A stretch of DNA of 48,044 nucleotides from JBGCEZ01 sp045106735. GTDB lineage: Bacteria; Planctomycetota; Phycisphaerae; Phycisphaerales; SM1A02. This document shows positions 6,904 through 17,291 of this stretch, piece after piece. Position 1 is the stretch's first letter, and each line of letters opens with the position of its first letter. Below the pieces are notes generated by a model. That model did no database searches and had not been told where the DNA came from. It saw only the letters and a program-made list of their open reading frames with translations. A program made the position numbers and the translations under genes. The stretch is taken from the NCBI GenBank assembly GCA_045106735.1, contig JBGCEZ010000010.1:1-48044 (forward strand), written 5' to 3'.

Positions 6904-8439
6904 TCATCCCGTCCCGTCGAGTCCTGCGGCCAGGGCGGCCCGAAGCGATGCATCCGCCGCCGGTTCGATCGCCCGCAAGTCGACCACGAGTTCGCCGCGC
7001 TCGATCCGGGCCACCAGCGGCGTGGCGGGCGCCCCCCCACTCGCCGCCCCGCTTCCGCTGGCTGACGACGACGACGGGCTTCGCAGCGCCGCGGCCAGCG
7101 CGTCGACATCAGGATGCCCGCCGACGGCCAGGCCCGCGCTCGGAATCGCCGTCCCCGGCGCGCTGCCGCCGCCAAGATGACTCGTGCACGCAACGACCCG
7201 AATACTCGTTCCCGCCGGCCCGCGCCCGCTGAGGGCGGTGGCCATGCGCTCGGCGCGTTCGCGCAATGCGTCCACCGTCGTCCACGCCGCCGACCACGCG
7301 GGCAACCGTTCGGCCGCCGCCGCCGGACCGGCCGCGTGCACGTCGAGCGTCGCCAGCAAGCCGGCCAGTCGAAGCTTGTCGCAGCGCATCGCCCGCTTCA
7401 TCGGGTGCCGATCGATGCGGGCGACGAGGTCCGCCCGGCCAACGATCAAGCCCGCCTGCGGACCGCCAAGAATCTTGTCGCCGCTGAACAGCACCAGGTC
7501 GGCCCCGTCACGGACGGAACGCACGACCGAAGGTTCGTCGTCGCGCAGTCCGGGCATCGCTTCTTCCCCGAGGCGCCCGCTGCCGGCGTCGTGGATGAAC
7601 GGAATGCCGCGGGCGCGGGCGATGGCCGACAATTCGGCCACGCTGGCTTCGGCGGTAAAGCCCTCGACGCGGAAGTTCGACGGATGCACTTTCAGAATCG
7701 CGCGGACACCATCGGCCGATTCGTCCGACGTTCCGGCCGACGTTCCGGCCGACGTCCCGGCCGATGTCCCGGCCGAAGAAGTCTCCGCCGTCGCAATCGC
7801 TCGCTCGTAGTCGCTCGCCCGCGTCCGGTTCGTGGTCCCGACTTCGTGCAACCGGGCCCCGCCGGCTTCGATCACCTCGGGCAGTCGGAAGCTGCCGCCG
7901 ATCTCGACGAGCTCGCCGCGCGAGACCACGACCCGGCCGCCGCGGGCGATCGCGGCCAGGGCCAACAGCAAGGCGGCGGCGCAATTGTTCACCGTGGTCG
8001 CCGCTTCCGCGCCGGTCAGGGCGACGAGGCGTTCGCGCACCGCCGCGTCGCGCTGCCCGCGGGCACCGCTCGCCATGTCCAACTCGACGGGCACGGCCTC
8101 GGCCGCGGCCACCGCCACCGCATCGACCGCCGCCGCGGCCATGCGGGCGCGCCCGAGTCCGGTGTGCAGCAGGATGCCGGTGCCATTGAGGACGCGCGGC
8201 AGGCCCGCCGGCTCCGCCGCGGCCAACGCCCCGCGAGCGCCGGCCACGATGGCCTCGACGCTGGTCATGGCATCCGGCCCGGCCAACAATTGAGCCCGCG
8301 CCGCATCGATGGCCACGCGGGCGGCGGCGGCACGCTCCGGCGCGGTCGCCGCATCGCCCATTGCCTCGGCGACGACGTGCACCGCCGGCAAGTCTCGGGG
8401 CTGGGTGATCGCAGGATTGGACGACGTCTGGTCATGCAT
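6904..8439 (-). CDS. selA: L-seryl-tRNA(Sec) selenium transferase SelA
   Basis: SelA is a PLP enzyme that converts Ser-tRNA(Sec) to Sec-tRNA(Sec) using selenophosphate. From ATG 8439 the product is 511 residues, somewhat longer than E. coli SelA (463). Family motifs seen in order are RVLNGTGILLHTGLGRA, TTVNNCAAALLLAL, a SRGELVEIGGSFRLPEV stretch, VGTTNRTR, HPSNFRVEGFT, DAGSGRL, and FSGDKILGGPQAG with the PLP lysine at about residue 322. A 16-residue Ala-Gly-Thr-Ser repeat (7730-7777) sits in a surface insertion and accounts for part of the extra length. A longer start at 8511 is open, but AAGGA lies upstream of 8439 and the family begins near here. It is followed by tRNA-Sec and preceded by selB, 252 bp away. 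Confidence 0.93.
   Translation of the reverse strand: MHDQTSSNPAITQPRDLPAVHVVAEAMGDAATAPERAAAARVAIDAARAQLLAGPDAMTSVEAIVAGARGALAAAEPAGLPRVLNGTGILLHTGLGRARMAAAAVDAVAVAAAEAVPVELDMASGARGQRDAAVRERLVALTGAEAATTVNNCAAALLLALAAIARGGRVVVSRGELVEIGGSFRLPEVIEAGGARLHEVGTTNRTRASDYERAIATAETSSAGTSAGTSAGTSAGTSDESADGVRAILKVHPSNFRVEGFTAEASVAELSAIARARGIPFIHDAGSGRLGEEAMPGLRDDEPSVVRSVRDGADLVLFSGDKILGGPQAGLIVGRADLVARIDRHPMKRAMRCDKLRLAGLLATLDVHAAGPAAAAERLPAWSAAWTTVDALRERAERMATALSGRGPAGTSIRVVACTSHLGGGSAPGTAIPSAGLAVGGHPDVDALAAALRSPSSSSASGSGAASGGAPATPLVARIERGELVVDLRAIEPAADASLRAALAAGLDGTG
7730..7777. repeat. 12-nt tandem repeat inside selA
   Basis: Four copies of a 12-nt unit are present: GTTCCGGCCGAC twice, then GTCCCGGCCGAT and GTCCCGGCCGAA. 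They encode four AGTS tetrapeptides on the minus strand. The unit is in frame and falls between conserved SelA blocks. Confidence 0.9.
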
Positions 8440-8691
8440 GGCAGCGAGCGTTCCTTGGCCGTGTCTGGTCGATCGGGAGTCGGCCGGATGCGTCGCGATC
8501 GCTCCCGGCAAGAAGTCGAATCGACGGAGTTTTCGCCGGAGACGCCGACGGTCGACGGCGACGCGAGCGGCGGAATGGGCGGATCCGACCTGTGTGCTGA
8601 TCCGTCAAACAGGGCCTCGACATGATTGTTCCGGGGAGCGGTTCCGCCGGGAGACGTTGGCCGCGCGTTCGGCCACACATTCGGCCGCGAG

Positions 8692-10688
<1,997 letters not shown>

Positions 10689-10692
<4 letters not shown>

Positions 10693-11756
10693 CGGCCCGC
10701 CGCGATCGTCACGCTGGGACCGCCATCGCCAGCCGCCTGGACGTCGCCCACCACCGCCGCCTCGTGGCCGGCGTCGCGGCAACGCGTGACCAGGGTCTCC
10801 GCGGCATCGTCCGGCAAGCAGACGAGCAACCCGCCGGACGTCTGCGGATCAAAGATCAACTCCTGGCTGACCGCGCCAACGTCATCGTCCAGATGGACCA
10901 AGCCCTCGGACGCGCCGCGGTTCGTGCCGCTCGCCCGCGAACGCTGTTCCGGCGTGGCCAGTGCATCGATGCCGGGAATGCGCGGCAGCGCCGCGGCGTG
11001 CAGGTGCAGCCGCACATTGCTCGCCCGCGCGACCTCGCTGGCGTGCACCGCGAGTCCGAATCCGGTGATGTCGGTCGCGGCGGTCGCGCCGAGTTCCACC
11101 GCGCCGGCGGCGGCGACGTCGTTGAGGGCCATCATGGTGTTCAGGGCCGCGGCCATCACCGGCTCCGGGCAGCGTTCCGCGCGATTCGCGGTGGCGGCAA
11201 TGCCGGAACCCAGACCCTTGGTGAGCACGATCGCCTGCCCGGGCTGGGCCGCGGCATTGGTCAGCATGCGCGCGGGATCCACCAGACCGGTCAGGGCCAG
11301 GCCGAAGACAATCTCGGCCGAGCGCACCGAGTGACCGCCGACGATGGACGCCCCGGCCGCCTGGATCGTGACCGCCGCACCGTGGAGGATGGCTTCCAGA
11401 ACCTCGAGCGGCAGTTCCTGATCGGGAAAGAGGACGAGGTTCATGGCGGTCGCCGGGGCGCCGCCCATGGCGTACACGTCGCTCAACGCATTGGCCGCGG
11501 CCACCCGGCCGAAGTCGGCGGGATCGTCCACGATGGGCGAGAAGAAGTCCGTCGTCTGAACGAGGGCGAGATCAGGGCGCACGCGATAGACGCCGGCGTC
11601 CGCGAAGTGTTCCGCCCCGACGAGCACGTTCGGAGAATCCGAACGGGGAAGTGATCGCACAACCTGTGCGATGGTGCTGGCCGACAGCTTGCCGGCTCAG
11701 CCCGCGCAGCTGCCGTAGTCAAACAGACGGCGTTGGCGACCGGAGAGATCAAGCAT
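10689..11756 (-). CDS. selD: Selenide, water dikinase SelD, itself a selenoprotein
   Basis: SelD makes selenophosphate from selenide and ATP, the selenium donor for SelA. From ATG 11756 the frame reads MLDLSGRQRRLFDYG-S-C17-A-G-U20-A-G-K23 with TGA at 11697-11699, then continues unbroken to 10689 (355 residues). U20 and K23 align with the catalytic Cys17 and Lys20 of E. coli SelD, and Sec at this position is known in many SelD proteins. Downstream family motifs are VQTTDFFSPIVDDPADFGR, ANALSDVYAMGG, IVGGHSVRSAEIVFGLALTG, DITGFGLAVHASE and FDPQTSGGLL. A start after the TGA would remove the active site. GGGAG lies upstream of ATG 11756. It is the first gene of the selD-selB pair. Confidence 0.93.
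11654..11672 (-). promoter_or_regulatory. SECIS-like hairpin of selD
   Basis: ATCGCAC and GTGCGAT form a perfect 7-bp stem around the loop AGGTT on the minus strand. The GGT begins 32 nt after the TGA at 11697-11699, the longest spacing of the four but within the known range. Confidence 0.8.
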
Positions 11757-11780
11757 GGGGAGCTCCCGACGAATGATTCG

Positions 11781-11819
11781 GGCCGCGACCGCCGCGGCCC
11801 CGCGCGTCATGATGACGCG
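11781..11819. promoter_or_regulatory. Paired hairpin and palindrome in the selD leader/promoter
   Basis: Two adjacent symmetric elements lie 25-63 bp upstream of selD. GGCCGCG/CGCGGCC with a 5-nt loop is at 11781-11799, and the palindrome CGCGTCATGATGACGCG is at 11803-11819. The palindrome looks like a dimeric regulator's operator and the hairpin could be an attenuator. No -35/-10 pair is convincing. Confidence 0.4.
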
Positions 11820-11912
11820 TGAACTGGATCAGTGCCCACCCAACCGCCGGTGACGGCAGAATTGTTTCCACCGTTTGCCGGCCAGCCGTGCCGGTTGCGT
11901 TTCCGCCTCGCC

Positions 11913-12890
11913 TTACCCGCCGGCAAAGTCGGCGATCGCCTCCAAGGCCGACTCCAACGCGCCGGGTCGCGGGCCCGACGGGTCCATCGGGTGCACGCAG
12001 TCGAGCACGTGGTTCGCTCCGGGAATCTTCAGCGTCCGCACCGGACCGCCAAGGGCCGAGCCGATGGCGTCCACGTCGGCCACCGGGACGGTGTCGTCGG
12101 CCGCCCCGTGGATCAGAAGGACGGGCCGGTCGATGGCCGCGGCGAGCCCCAGCAGATCGTGGGCCGCCGAATCAGCGTCTTGCTCGGTGAGCCACGTTCC
12201 GTCGATCCGGAGGGTCTGCCCCGTGCGGCTGCTCTCCACCTCGATGAAGCCCTGCGTCCGCATGGCCTCGGCCGTCGCGGGCTGCAGTCGCCGGCAACTC
12301 GACGGAGCGGCGATCGACGTGAGCCCCGCGGGCCAGCCCAGGACCCCGCGGCCGGCGGCCAGCAGGACGGCGATGCCGCCCCGCGAGTGCCCGACCACGT
12401 GCAGGTCGCGGTCGCCGCCGGCCAGACGCCCATCGCGGACCGCCGCGGCCACCGTGGCCAGATCGTCGACCTGGTGATTCCAGGTGTCGCCGGCGAACAA
12501 GTCGGGCCGCGCGAACGTGTGGTCATCGCGGGTCATGCCGGAGCGAGAGAAGTTGAACCGGTGGACGATGGCCCCTTGCCGGGCGAGCCAGTGGGCCATG
12601 GCCGGAAACATGCCGTAGCCCATGAAGCCCTTGAAGCCGTGGGCAATGATGAACGTTCGTGCGGCCAGGCGACCGGCAGCGGAAGCGTCGCTCGAAGCCG
12701 CAGCCAAGCCAGAACCCAAGCCTGTGCCCAAGCCAGAGCCAAAGCCAGAGCCAGAAGCCGCCGTCTGCGTGGTCAGCCCCAGGATCAGCTCCCCGCCGGC
12801 CCCTTCCATCTCCCAGGGCGTGTCGACGGGATCTCCGGGGAGGTCGGCATCGGAGGGGTTCGCAGCCGCGGCGGGGTCGGAATCAGCCAT
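11913..12890 (-). CDS. Alpha/beta-hydrolase family protein
   Basis: The 325-residue product (ATG 12890) has the alpha/beta-hydrolase core: FIIAHGFKGFMGYG near the oxyanion hole, the nucleophile elbow VVGHSRGGIAVLL (GxSxG), an acid-side strand RPVLLIHGAADDTVPVAD with the catalytic Asp, and a C-terminal His in IPGANHVLDCVHP. This fits an esterase/acyl-hydrolase with unknown substrate. A Gly/Ser-rich linker near residues 40-60 derives from a short tandem repeat. The frame extends upstream to 13013, but that region overlaps the divergent gene's start. No signal peptide is evident. It lies 156 bp upstream of selD on the same strand, and I see no functional link to selenium. Confidence 0.75.
   Translation of the reverse strand: MADSDPAAAANPSDADLPGDPVDTPWEMEGAGGELILGLTTQTAASGSGFGSGLGTGLGSGLAAASSDASAAGRLAARTFIIAHGFKGFMGYGMFPAMAHWLARQGAIVHRFNFSRSGMTRDDHTFARPDLFAGDTWNHQVDDLATVAAAVRDGRLAGGDRDLHVVGHSRGGIAVLLAAGRGVLGWPAGLTSIAAPSSCRRLQPATAEAMRTQGFIEVESSRTGQTLRIDGTWLTEQDADSAAHDLLGLAAAIDRPVLLIHGAADDTVPVADVDAIGSALGGPVRTLKIPGANHVLDCVHPMDPSGPRPGALESALEAIADFAGG
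12702..12759. repeat. 6-nt degenerate tandem repeat in the alpha/beta-hydrolase gene
   Basis: Hexamers of the CCAGAG / CCAAAG / CCCAAG / CCAGAA family repeat about nine times. On the minus strand they encode a Gly/Ser/Leu linker (SGFGSGLGTGLGSGL). Confidence 0.7.
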
Positions 12891-13011
12891 GCCGGTCACG
12901 ATACCGCGCGGGCTGAATCCCACCGTGGTGACCACCCGAACTCGGTTCGGGAGACTCAGGCCGCCAAACCGTCTTGACGCACACGCTTCCGGGCCGGAGG
13001 ATCGACGGTCC

Positions 13012-14253
13012 ATGCACCGAGAAACGCCACTCGAACTCGACGCGGTGATCTTCGGCGGCGGCGCGACCGGCCTCTGGCTGCTCGATGCGCTGCGGCGACG
13101 CGGCGATCGGGCCGTCCTGCTCGAGGCCGGCGACCTGGGGTCCGGTCAGACGGTGGCGTCGCAGGGCATCATCCACGGCGGACTGAAGTACTCGCTGCGG
13201 GGCATGCTCACGGCCAGCGCGCGAGCGATTCGGGACATGCCCGGCCGCTGGCGCGGGAGCCTGGCCGGCGAGACATCGCCCGACCTTCGGCACACGCGGC
13301 TGCGCTCCAGTTCGTGCTGGCTCTGGCAGACGAATCAGCTTCGATCGCGGATGGCCATGCTCGGGGCGCTGCGCGGTTTGGCCGTGACGGCCCGCACGGT
13401 CGAGGACCACGAACGCCCGGCGTGCTTGAAAGACTGCCCGGGCACGGTGGCCCGGCTCGACGAACAGGTGATCGAACCGGCCAGTTTCATCGCCGACCTG
13501 TTCGCCCAGTACAGCGACGCGATTCTCGCGGTGGACGCCCGCGGCGGCATCGAGATCGACCAGACGGCGTCGGGCACCCCCCTCGTCCGGCTGCTGAACC
13601 CATCGAACGGTGAGCCGCTGGATCTGGCCCCGGGCCGGGTCGTGCTGTGTGCGGGGGGCGGCAACGCGGCCCTGCGCGCGTTGTTCAATCTGACGACGGA
13701 CGCGATGCAGCGGCGACCGTTGCACATGGTGGTGGCCCGCGGCGACCTGCCGGTCCTCAACGGCCACTGCGTTGACGGCATGAAGACCCGCATCACGATC
13801 ACCAGCACCACCGACCACGCGAACCGGGTGATCTGGCAGCTCGGCGGCCAGGTGGCCGAGGACGGCGTCGGCCTGGAACCATCGGTCCAGATCGAACGGG
13901 CCCGCGACGAACTCGCCGCGGTGCTTCCCGGCTTTGATCTCAGCCGCGTCGAGTTTGGCACGTACCGCGTGGACCGGGCCGAAGCCGCCGGCGGCCGGGG
14001 CCAACGCCCGGGCGACGCGGTGTTCCTCGAGGATGGCCCGGTCATCACCGCGTGGCCGACGAAACTTGCCCTGGTGCCCCGCCTGGTCGACGAACTCATC
14101 GCCCGCTTTCCCGCCCCCCCCGCCGCCGATCCCGACGGCGCCGCCCGCCGAACCCTGCTCGCCCGGTGGCCCCGTCCGCCGGTCGCCGCCGCCCCCTGGG
14201 ACGAGGAGGCGACGTGGATCAACGACCACTCGGCCGCACCGGCCTCGAAGTAG
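13012..14253 (+). CDS. FAD-dependent oxidoreductase, glycerol-3-phosphate-dehydrogenase-like (DAO family)
   Basis: The 413-residue product (ATG 13012, GGAGG upstream) begins with a dinucleotide-binding motif AVIFGGGATGLWLLDAL and the following acidic strand AVLLEAGDLGSGQT. ASQGIIHGGLKYSL then resembles the conserved HGGxRY region of bacterial glycerol-3-phosphate dehydrogenases, which contacts FAD. VVLCAGGGNAALRAL near residue 215 is a typical second FAD-binding block. Substrate is unknown, and the family alternatives are amino acid or polyol oxidation. Its end overlaps the downstream aldo/keto reductase by 40 nt, so the two are co-translated and may share a redox pathway. Confidence 0.72.
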   Translation: MHRETPLELDAVIFGGGATGLWLLDALRRRGDRAVLLEAGDLGSGQTVASQGIIHGGLKYSLRGMLTASARAIRDMPGRWRGSLAGETSPDLRHTRLRSSSCWLWQTNQLRSRMAMLGALRGLAVTARTVEDHERPACLKDCPGTVARLDEQVIEPASFIADLFAQYSDAILAVDARGGIEIDQTASGTPLVRLLNPSNGEPLDLAPGRVVLCAGGGNAALRALFNLTTDAMQRRPLHMVVARGDLPVLNGHCVDGMKTRITITSTTDHANRVIWQLGGQVAEDGVGLEPSVQIERARDELAAVLPGFDLSRVEFGTYRVDRAEAAGGRGQRPGDAVFLEDGPVITAWPTKLALVPRLVDELIARFPAPPAADPDGAARRTLLARWPRPPVAAAPWDEEATWINDHSAAPASK

Positions 14254-14975
14254 GCGTCGTTGGCTACGGCGCATTCAAGATTGGCCGGGCCGAGGGCATC
14301 AAGTACCCCACCGGGTACGCCCTGCCCGACGAAGACGCCGCGGCCCGCCTGCTGCACCGCGTGCTTGACCTGGGCGTGAACCTGATCGATGTCGCCCCGT
14401 CGTACGGCGTGGCCGAAGAGCGCATCGGAAACGCCCTCGCCGGCCGCCGGCACGAATTCGTGCTGTCGACCAAGGTCGGTGAACAGTTCGCGTCCGGCCA
14501 CTCAACGTATGCCTTTGACGACGCGTCCATCCGCCGCTCGGTCGCCACCAGCTTGCGGCGGCTGCGCACCGACGCCGTCGACATCCTGCTCGTGCATTCC
14601 GACGGCATCGACGAAGAAGCAATGGCCGGCCGCGTGGCCGAGACGATGCTTGACCTGCAGTCGGCGGGGCTGGCCCGATTCGTCGGCTTCTCCGGCAAGC
14701 ACGCGGCCGGCACCCGGGCGGCCCTGGCCTGGGCCGACGTCGTCATGGTCACGTACCACGCGGGCGACGACTCGCACGCGGCGGTAATGGACGAAGCAGC
14801 CGAAGCGGGCGTCGGCGTCCTGATCAAGAAGGCGCTGGCCTCGGGGCACTTGCCACCGGCCGAGGCGATTCCCTTCGCCGCGGCCCATCCGGCGGCGTCC
14901 AGTCTGGTCATCGGCGGCCTGAACCTGGACCACTTGGCCGAGAACATCCGGTTGGCGACGTCGGCGCGAGCGTAG
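14214..14975 (+). CDS. Aldo/keto reductase family oxidoreductase
   Basis: GTG 14214 lies 5-6 nt after GAGGAGG and gives the classic AKR N-terminus VDQRPLGRTGLEVGVVGYGAFKIG. The catalytic tetrad is visible: Asp and Tyr in LIDVAPSYGVAEERIG, Lys in FVLSTKVG and His in ILLVHSDGI. C-terminal ASSLVIGGLNLDHLAENI matches the NADP-binding end of the family. At 253 residues it is a little shorter than typical 280-320-residue AKRs. The 40-nt overlap with the upstream FAD oxidoreductase implies translational coupling. Physiological substrate is unknown. Confidence 0.8.
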   Translation: MDQRPLGRTGLEVGVVGYGAFKIGRAEGIKYPTGYALPDEDAAARLLHRVLDLGVNLIDVAPSYGVAEERIGNALAGRRHEFVLSTKVGEQFASGHSTYAFDDASIRRSVATSLRRLRTDAVDILLVHSDGIDEEAMAGRVAETMLDLQSAGLARFVGFSGKHAAGTRAALAWADVVMVTYHAGDDSHAAVMDEAAEAGVGVLIKKALASGHLPPAEAIPFAAAHPAASSLVIGGLNLDHLAENIRLATSARA

Positions 14976-15014
14976 GCGGCGCGCACGACGCCGCTTTCCG
15001 CCCCCAACGAACAA

Positions 15015-15043
15015 CGCCCCGCCCGCATGAAGCGGACGGGGCG
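15015..15043 (+). terminator. Strong hairpin terminator after the aldo/keto reductase
   Basis: CGCCCCGCCCGC and GCGGACGGGGCG pair over 12 positions with one C.A mismatch around an ATGAA loop. There is no T-tract, as is common for GC-rich intrinsic terminators. Confidence 0.65.
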
Positions 15044-15068
15044 CGGTCAGCCGTGAGCCCGCGTGGAG

Positions 15069-15290
15069 ACCCAGGGCCCGGTGGCCAAAGCCAGTGCTCA
15101 GACCCGGTCTTCAGGCCCGATGTTCAGACCCACTGTTCAGACCCAGTAGCCGAACCGAGTCGTCGGGCCCGGTGGCCAAACCCAACGGGCAGGCCAAGTG
15201 GCCGAACCCAGTCGTCAGGCCCGGTGGCCGAACCCAACGGGCAGGCCAAGTAGCCGAACCCAGTCGCCAGGCCCGGTCGTCAGGCCCGAT
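15069..15290. repeat. Intergenic tandem repeats with a 52-nt higher-order unit
   Basis: The 324-bp gap between the aldo/keto reductase and the TIG protein holds repeated CAGACCC / CAGGCCCGGT / GCCGAACCCA blocks. A 52-nt unit starting GTCGTCNGGCCCGGTGGCC recurs at 15159, 15211 and (partly) 15263, with few differences between the first two copies. No coding potential of the expected type is seen. Confidence 0.85.
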
Positions 15291-15299
15291 GTCGCTGCA

Positions 15300-17057
15300 T
15301 CAGCCGTCGACGCGGAGGGCGGTCCCACCGCCACTGGTCAGCGTGCCGGTGCTCGGCGGCACCGTGATGATGACCTTGTTGCCGTCCACATTGCAGTCGA
15401 TGTCCACCGGCGGCGACTGGTTGGCGAACGTCTGCGTGATGACCTGGCAGATCAGTTGTGCACACGCATTCGTGTCCGGGTCGACGGTGGTGGGAATCAC
15501 CACGTCGTCGGCGAAGCAGTCGTAGTGCCGGCCACTGCCATCGGGAAGCGTGACGTTGAAGTGCACGTCGGCCCGAATCGTGTCACCCGGATTCCAGTCG
15601 GTTTCCAAGCAGGCGACGAGCGTGCCCGAAGCGGGGTCGAACTGGAAGCCGGCGGCCGAGCGGTTGGGACCGCCCAGATCGAACGGACCCTGCAACACCG
15701 CATCATTGGGGGCGCCGATCAAGCCCTGGAACCCGTCGGCGGCCGAGCCGATGGTGATCCCGGGGATGAAGAACTGATCGGGCTGCACCACGGTGCCGCG
15801 GCCACGGGCGACCATGACCGGCCCCGGCTCCATGCCCGGAGCGATCGGTCCAACGCGGGCGATGAGCCGGTTGCCGATGACGGTCAGCGGTTCGATCGAC
15901 GGGCCACCGATCATGACCGCACACAGGTCCAGCGGCGTATCAAAGCCCTGGCCCATGATCGTGACGATCTCGCCCTCGACCAGGAACGGCGGCTCCATCT
16001 GCTGCAACTGCATGTCCGGGTCTTCGCCGAACGGGCAGCGGGTCCGCACGATCTGGCTGGTCAGCGAAATGCCTTCCTGGACTTCGCAGTCGGGGTAGGC
16101 CATTCGCACGATGGGGCCAGGCAGCAGCGTGCAGTCAAGATCCACGCCCAGCTGCTGGTACGCCTCCATGATCAGCAAGCAGATGGAGATCGCGCACGAC
16201 TCCGGCGTCGGGCTGTTTTCGTAGATCCGGAACGTCGGCAGGACGCAGTCGATGTGGCGTTCGTCGCACCACAAACGGGCAACGATGCGGAGCTTGTCGC
16301 CCGGTTCCCAGCTGATGTCCGACAGGTCGAACTCCAAGCCGCCGTCAACGAGCACGCTCGGCACCGTTTCGTCGCCGGGGAACTGCCCGGGCACCGGCAC
16401 GAAGTTGAAGCCGCCGATGACCATCGGGCCGTCGGGGGCTTGGCCCCAGCACCAGACCGGCTCTTCGACGCCGCCGAAGTCGGGATCACCGATTTCGACC
16501 GGGAAGTCGCGAACGCCCTCGCCCACCGCGATACCGATGGGCCCGGGCTGGGCGTCCTCGGGGAACGGCAGGACCAGTGCCTCCAGTCGATCGCCGTGGG
16601 CGGCCAGCACGCGGAAGCCCACGTCGCCGGCGGCCATGCACAGGTTGTCGGGATTGAAGCCGAAGTTCTCGCCGACGACGGTGATGACCTCACCCGGACG
16701 GGCCTTCTCGGGGAAGACCCCCTTGATGACCGGATCGGGATCGCCAGGACACGGACCCCACGCGGCCAAGAGCGCGGTCAAGTCGCCGAAGTCCACGAGT
16801 CCGCTGCCGTCCAGGTCGGCCGCACTGCCGGCGGTGCCCCACGCGGCGAGCATGAAGGTGAGGTCGCTGAATCCAACTTCACCATCGGGGCCCCCGGCGC
16901 CCGCGAAGTCGGCCGGGCAGTTTCCGGCCATGGCCGGCGCGGCGAGGCCGGCGGCCAGGGTGACGGCGGCGGCAAGACCGCGGCGGCCGAGGCGATGGGA
17001 ACGGGACGTCAAGGCGCAGCGATCGCGGCGCCACCGCTGGGTGGTCGAAGCATGCAT
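15300..17057 (-). CDS. Secreted protein with EF-hand/dockerin-like repeats and IPT/TIG domains
   Basis: The 585-residue product starts at ATG 17057 (GGAG 9-10 nt upstream) with a basic stretch and hydrophobic segment ending AAGLAAPAMA, a signal peptide. Residues about 50-105 contain two calcium-loop repeats, GGPDGEVGFSDLTFMLAAWG and AADLDGSGLVDFGDLTALL, ending AAWGPC, a planctomycete-type dockerin-like signature. IPT/TIG-like beta-sandwich domains follow, marked by PVIKGVFPEKARPGEVITVVG and VEGEIVTIMGQGFDTPLD. The rest is beta-rich with scattered Cys. It is probably an extracellular or surface binding protein, with no catalytic motif seen. A longer frame upstream lacks a signal sequence. Confidence 0.72.
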   Translation of the reverse strand: MHASTTQRWRRDRCALTSRSHRLGRRGLAAAVTLAAGLAAPAMAGNCPADFAGAGGPDGEVGFSDLTFMLAAWGTAGSAADLDGSGLVDFGDLTALLAAWGPCPGDPDPVIKGVFPEKARPGEVITVVGENFGFNPDNLCMAAGDVGFRVLAAHGDRLEALVLPFPEDAQPGPIGIAVGEGVRDFPVEIGDPDFGGVEEPVWCWGQAPDGPMVIGGFNFVPVPGQFPGDETVPSVLVDGGLEFDLSDISWEPGDKLRIVARLWCDERHIDCVLPTFRIYENSPTPESCAISICLLIMEAYQQLGVDLDCTLLPGPIVRMAYPDCEVQEGISLTSQIVRTRCPFGEDPDMQLQQMEPPFLVEGEIVTIMGQGFDTPLDLCAVMIGGPSIEPLTVIGNRLIARVGPIAPGMEPGPVMVARGRGTVVQPDQFFIPGITIGSAADGFQGLIGAPNDAVLQGPFDLGGPNRSAAGFQFDPASGTLVACLETDWNPGDTIRADVHFNVTLPDGSGRHYDCFADDVVIPTTVDPDTNACAQLICQVITQTFANQSPPVDIDCNVDGNKVIITVPPSTGTLTSGGGTALRVDG

Positions 17058-17228
17058 GGAATGCACTCCGTGAAGCGTCCGCCTGAAAGTGGGCGCACAT
17101 GAACTCGTGGGGCGGACCGCGAGTTCGTCCGGTTCAGCGTGAACCGGACCGCCCGATGCTCTGGCACAAGCGTCCACGTGGTTCGCCCGCGCACTGCCCG
17201 GCCCGCCCCTGAATTTCGCGCACCAAAC

Positions 17229-17258
17229 AACGCGGCCGCGCTGTTGCGCGGCCGCGTT
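17229..17258 (-). terminator. Hairpin terminator of the LysM gene
   Basis: AACGCGGCCGCG and CGCGGCCGCGTT form a perfect 12-bp stem with a 6-nt loop, 34 bp after the LysM gene on the minus strand. GTTTGG follows on that strand. Confidence 0.7.
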
Positions 17259-17291
17259 CACTCAATCATGGGGCAAATGCGCCGATCAGCG

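Noticed and set aside
8440..8691. A further small gene between selA and selB
   Set aside because: Short open frames there lack motifs, coding bias or a ribosome binding site.
10693..10782. Longer selB start at ATG 10782
   Set aside because: It would add Arg/Gly-rich residues over the selD end, whereas the TTG overlapping the selD stop places the G1 motif as in other SelB proteins.
15069..15290. Possible CRISPR array
   Set aside because: Repeat units are contiguous with no unique spacers of constant length and no cas genes are nearby.
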